In this document: positions 5,090 to 5,783 of the stretch, piece after piece | How the letters are laid out: every line of letters starts with the position of its first letter | Position numbering within the stretch: position 1 is the stretch's first letter | Source of the DNA: an uncultured Alphaproteobacteria bacterium | GTDB lineage: Bacteria > Pseudomonadota > Alphaproteobacteria > Thalassobaculales > Thalassobaculaceae | Direction of reading: 5' to 3' | NCBI GenBank assembly: GCA_938028645.1 | Contig: CALIMD010000086.1 | Location: forward strand, 1-5,783 | Length of the DNA stretch: 5,783 nt | The notes under the pieces: model-generated | Told to the model about the DNA's origin: nothing | What the model saw: only the letters and a program-made list of their open reading frames with translations | Databases searched by the model: none | Translations under genes and position numbers: made by a program

Positions 5090-5783
5090 GCTAGAGTTTC
5101 CGAACGTTCATATTTCCTCCATGCGCTCATTTGAACAGCTGAAGTGTGGCAGTGAACTACCACAGGTTTTACTCGTATACTAAAAGCTTTGTCGATGGCT
5201 GCAGATACATCCGCTTCAGTTTGGATAGTTATTCCTTCGGCTCCAAAAGATCTTGCCCAGGTTGCAAAATCTGGATTAGTAAGTTTGGTTCCTTGCATAA
5301 ATGGTTTGTTGGGATATCTAACATAAGAATGCATTCCTATAGTTCCATACATTGAATTATCAGCTATAATTATAATTGGGTTAACGCCATATTGGACCGC
5401 CGTTGCTATTTCATTTCCCATCATCAAAACACCGCCGTCTCCAATAAAACAAACAGTCTGTTTTCCGGGTCGACGCAACCCAGCCGCGACGGCCATCGGC
5501 ATTCCCGATCCCATAGCGCCTACAACTGATGATAAAAAAACATGTTTTTGCCCAAAACCAATATAACGATGAATAAAACTCCCGAAGTTACCCGCATCAG
5601 AGGTAATTGTTGCATCTTTCTCTAGGTATTTATCAACTTCACATACTACCGCTGCGAAATTTACGCCGTCGCTTGTCGGGTTCCATTCTTTGGATAATAA
5701 TTTGTTGTGCTCTTTATTTAGCGTTTCAACCCAGTTTTTTCTTTTGTTGATATCTTTTGGAATGCTTTTGTGGAGCAACCCCT
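5086..5783 (-). CDS. ThDP-dependent enzyme (acetolactate synthase-like), C-terminal part
   Basis: This is the last 231 complete codons of a thiamine-diphosphate enzyme of the acetolactate synthase/2-oxoacid decarboxylase superfamily; the reading frame is open to the right edge. A TTG codon at 5778 in this frame is internal, since GGG precedes it and the family is usually about 540-600 residues. What is present is the end of the middle domain and the whole cofactor-binding PP domain. SDAGNFGSF is followed by the VGAMGSGMPMAVAAG block, then the Mg/ThDP motif G-D-G (5442-5434) spaced 25 residues from the Asn of A-D-N-S-M-Y-G-T-I. LTNPDFATWARSFGA and the terminal KPVVVHC strand are also typical. 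The usual NN of the ThDP motif reads DN here; the metal-binding second Asn is kept. It is the first visible gene of the operon and overlaps the dehydrogenase by ATGA. Decarboxylase, carboligase and lyase roles all remain possible. Confidence 0.9.
   Translation of the reverse strand, partial: GLLHKSIPKDINKRKNWVETLNKEHNKLLSKEWNPTSDGVNFAAVVCEVDKYLEKDATITSDAGNFGSFIHRYIGFGQKHVFLSSVVGAMGSGMPMAVAAGLRRPGKQTVCFIGDGGVLMMGNEIATAVQYGVNPIIIIADNSMYGTIGMHSYVRYPNKPFMQGTKLTNPDFATWARSFGAEGITIQTEADVSAAIDKAFSIRVKPVVVHCHTSAVQMSAWRKYERSETLA

Noticed and set aside
5776..5778. TTG as the start codon of the ThDP enzyme
   Set aside because: The frame is open to the window edge and the family is more than twice this length, with the first domain missing. 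The TTG is an internal Leu codon.

Overview
The window reads as chromosomal DNA of a free-living, fairly AT-rich alphaproteobacterium. The evidence is a COQ9-family ubiquinone-biosynthesis protein (found in Alphaproteobacteria and mitochondria) lying close to a 67-residue bS21 gene of the form usual in that class. A marine lineage would fit the base composition and the catabolic genes, but that is an inference and I cannot name a genus. I see no phage, insertion sequence, CRISPR array, tRNA or rRNA.

Layout: (1) Positions 1-223, minus strand: the first 74 codons of a DHA2/EmrB-type major facilitator transporter, cut by the window edge. (2) Positions 224-390: a spacer with a candidate transporter promoter and a short inverted repeat just before its start codon. 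(3) Positions 391-1597, minus strand: peptide deformylase followed by COQ9 with an 8-base overlap, so they are probably one transcript. (4) Positions 1598-1741: a divergent promoter region. (5) Positions 1742-1945, plus strand: rpsU (bS21), with a GTG start, a near-perfect Shine-Dalgarno sequence and a clear intrinsic terminator. (6) Positions 2050-5783, minus strand: a tight four-gene operon. In transcription order it holds a ThDP-dependent enzyme (C-terminal part only), a malate/lactate-type (Ldh_2) dehydrogenase, a fumarylacetoacetate-hydrolase-fold protein and a luciferase-like monooxygenase-family oxidoreductase.

The small central block is housekeeping: nascent-protein deformylation, the ribosomal small subunit and ubiquinone synthesis. 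The right-hand operon looks catabolic. A 2-hydroxyacid dehydrogenase could feed a 2-oxoacid to the ThDP enzyme, and the FAH-fold protein could hydrolyse, decarboxylate or tautomerise a 2-oxo or acylpyruvate-like intermediate. The LLM-family enzyme could perform a flavin- or F420-dependent redox step. The substrate cannot be read from this window, because the ThDP enzyme's N-terminus and any upstream transporter or regulator lie beyond position 5783. This operon is the least explained part of the window. The rest is ordinary, with some noteworthy details of gene coupling and translation signals.
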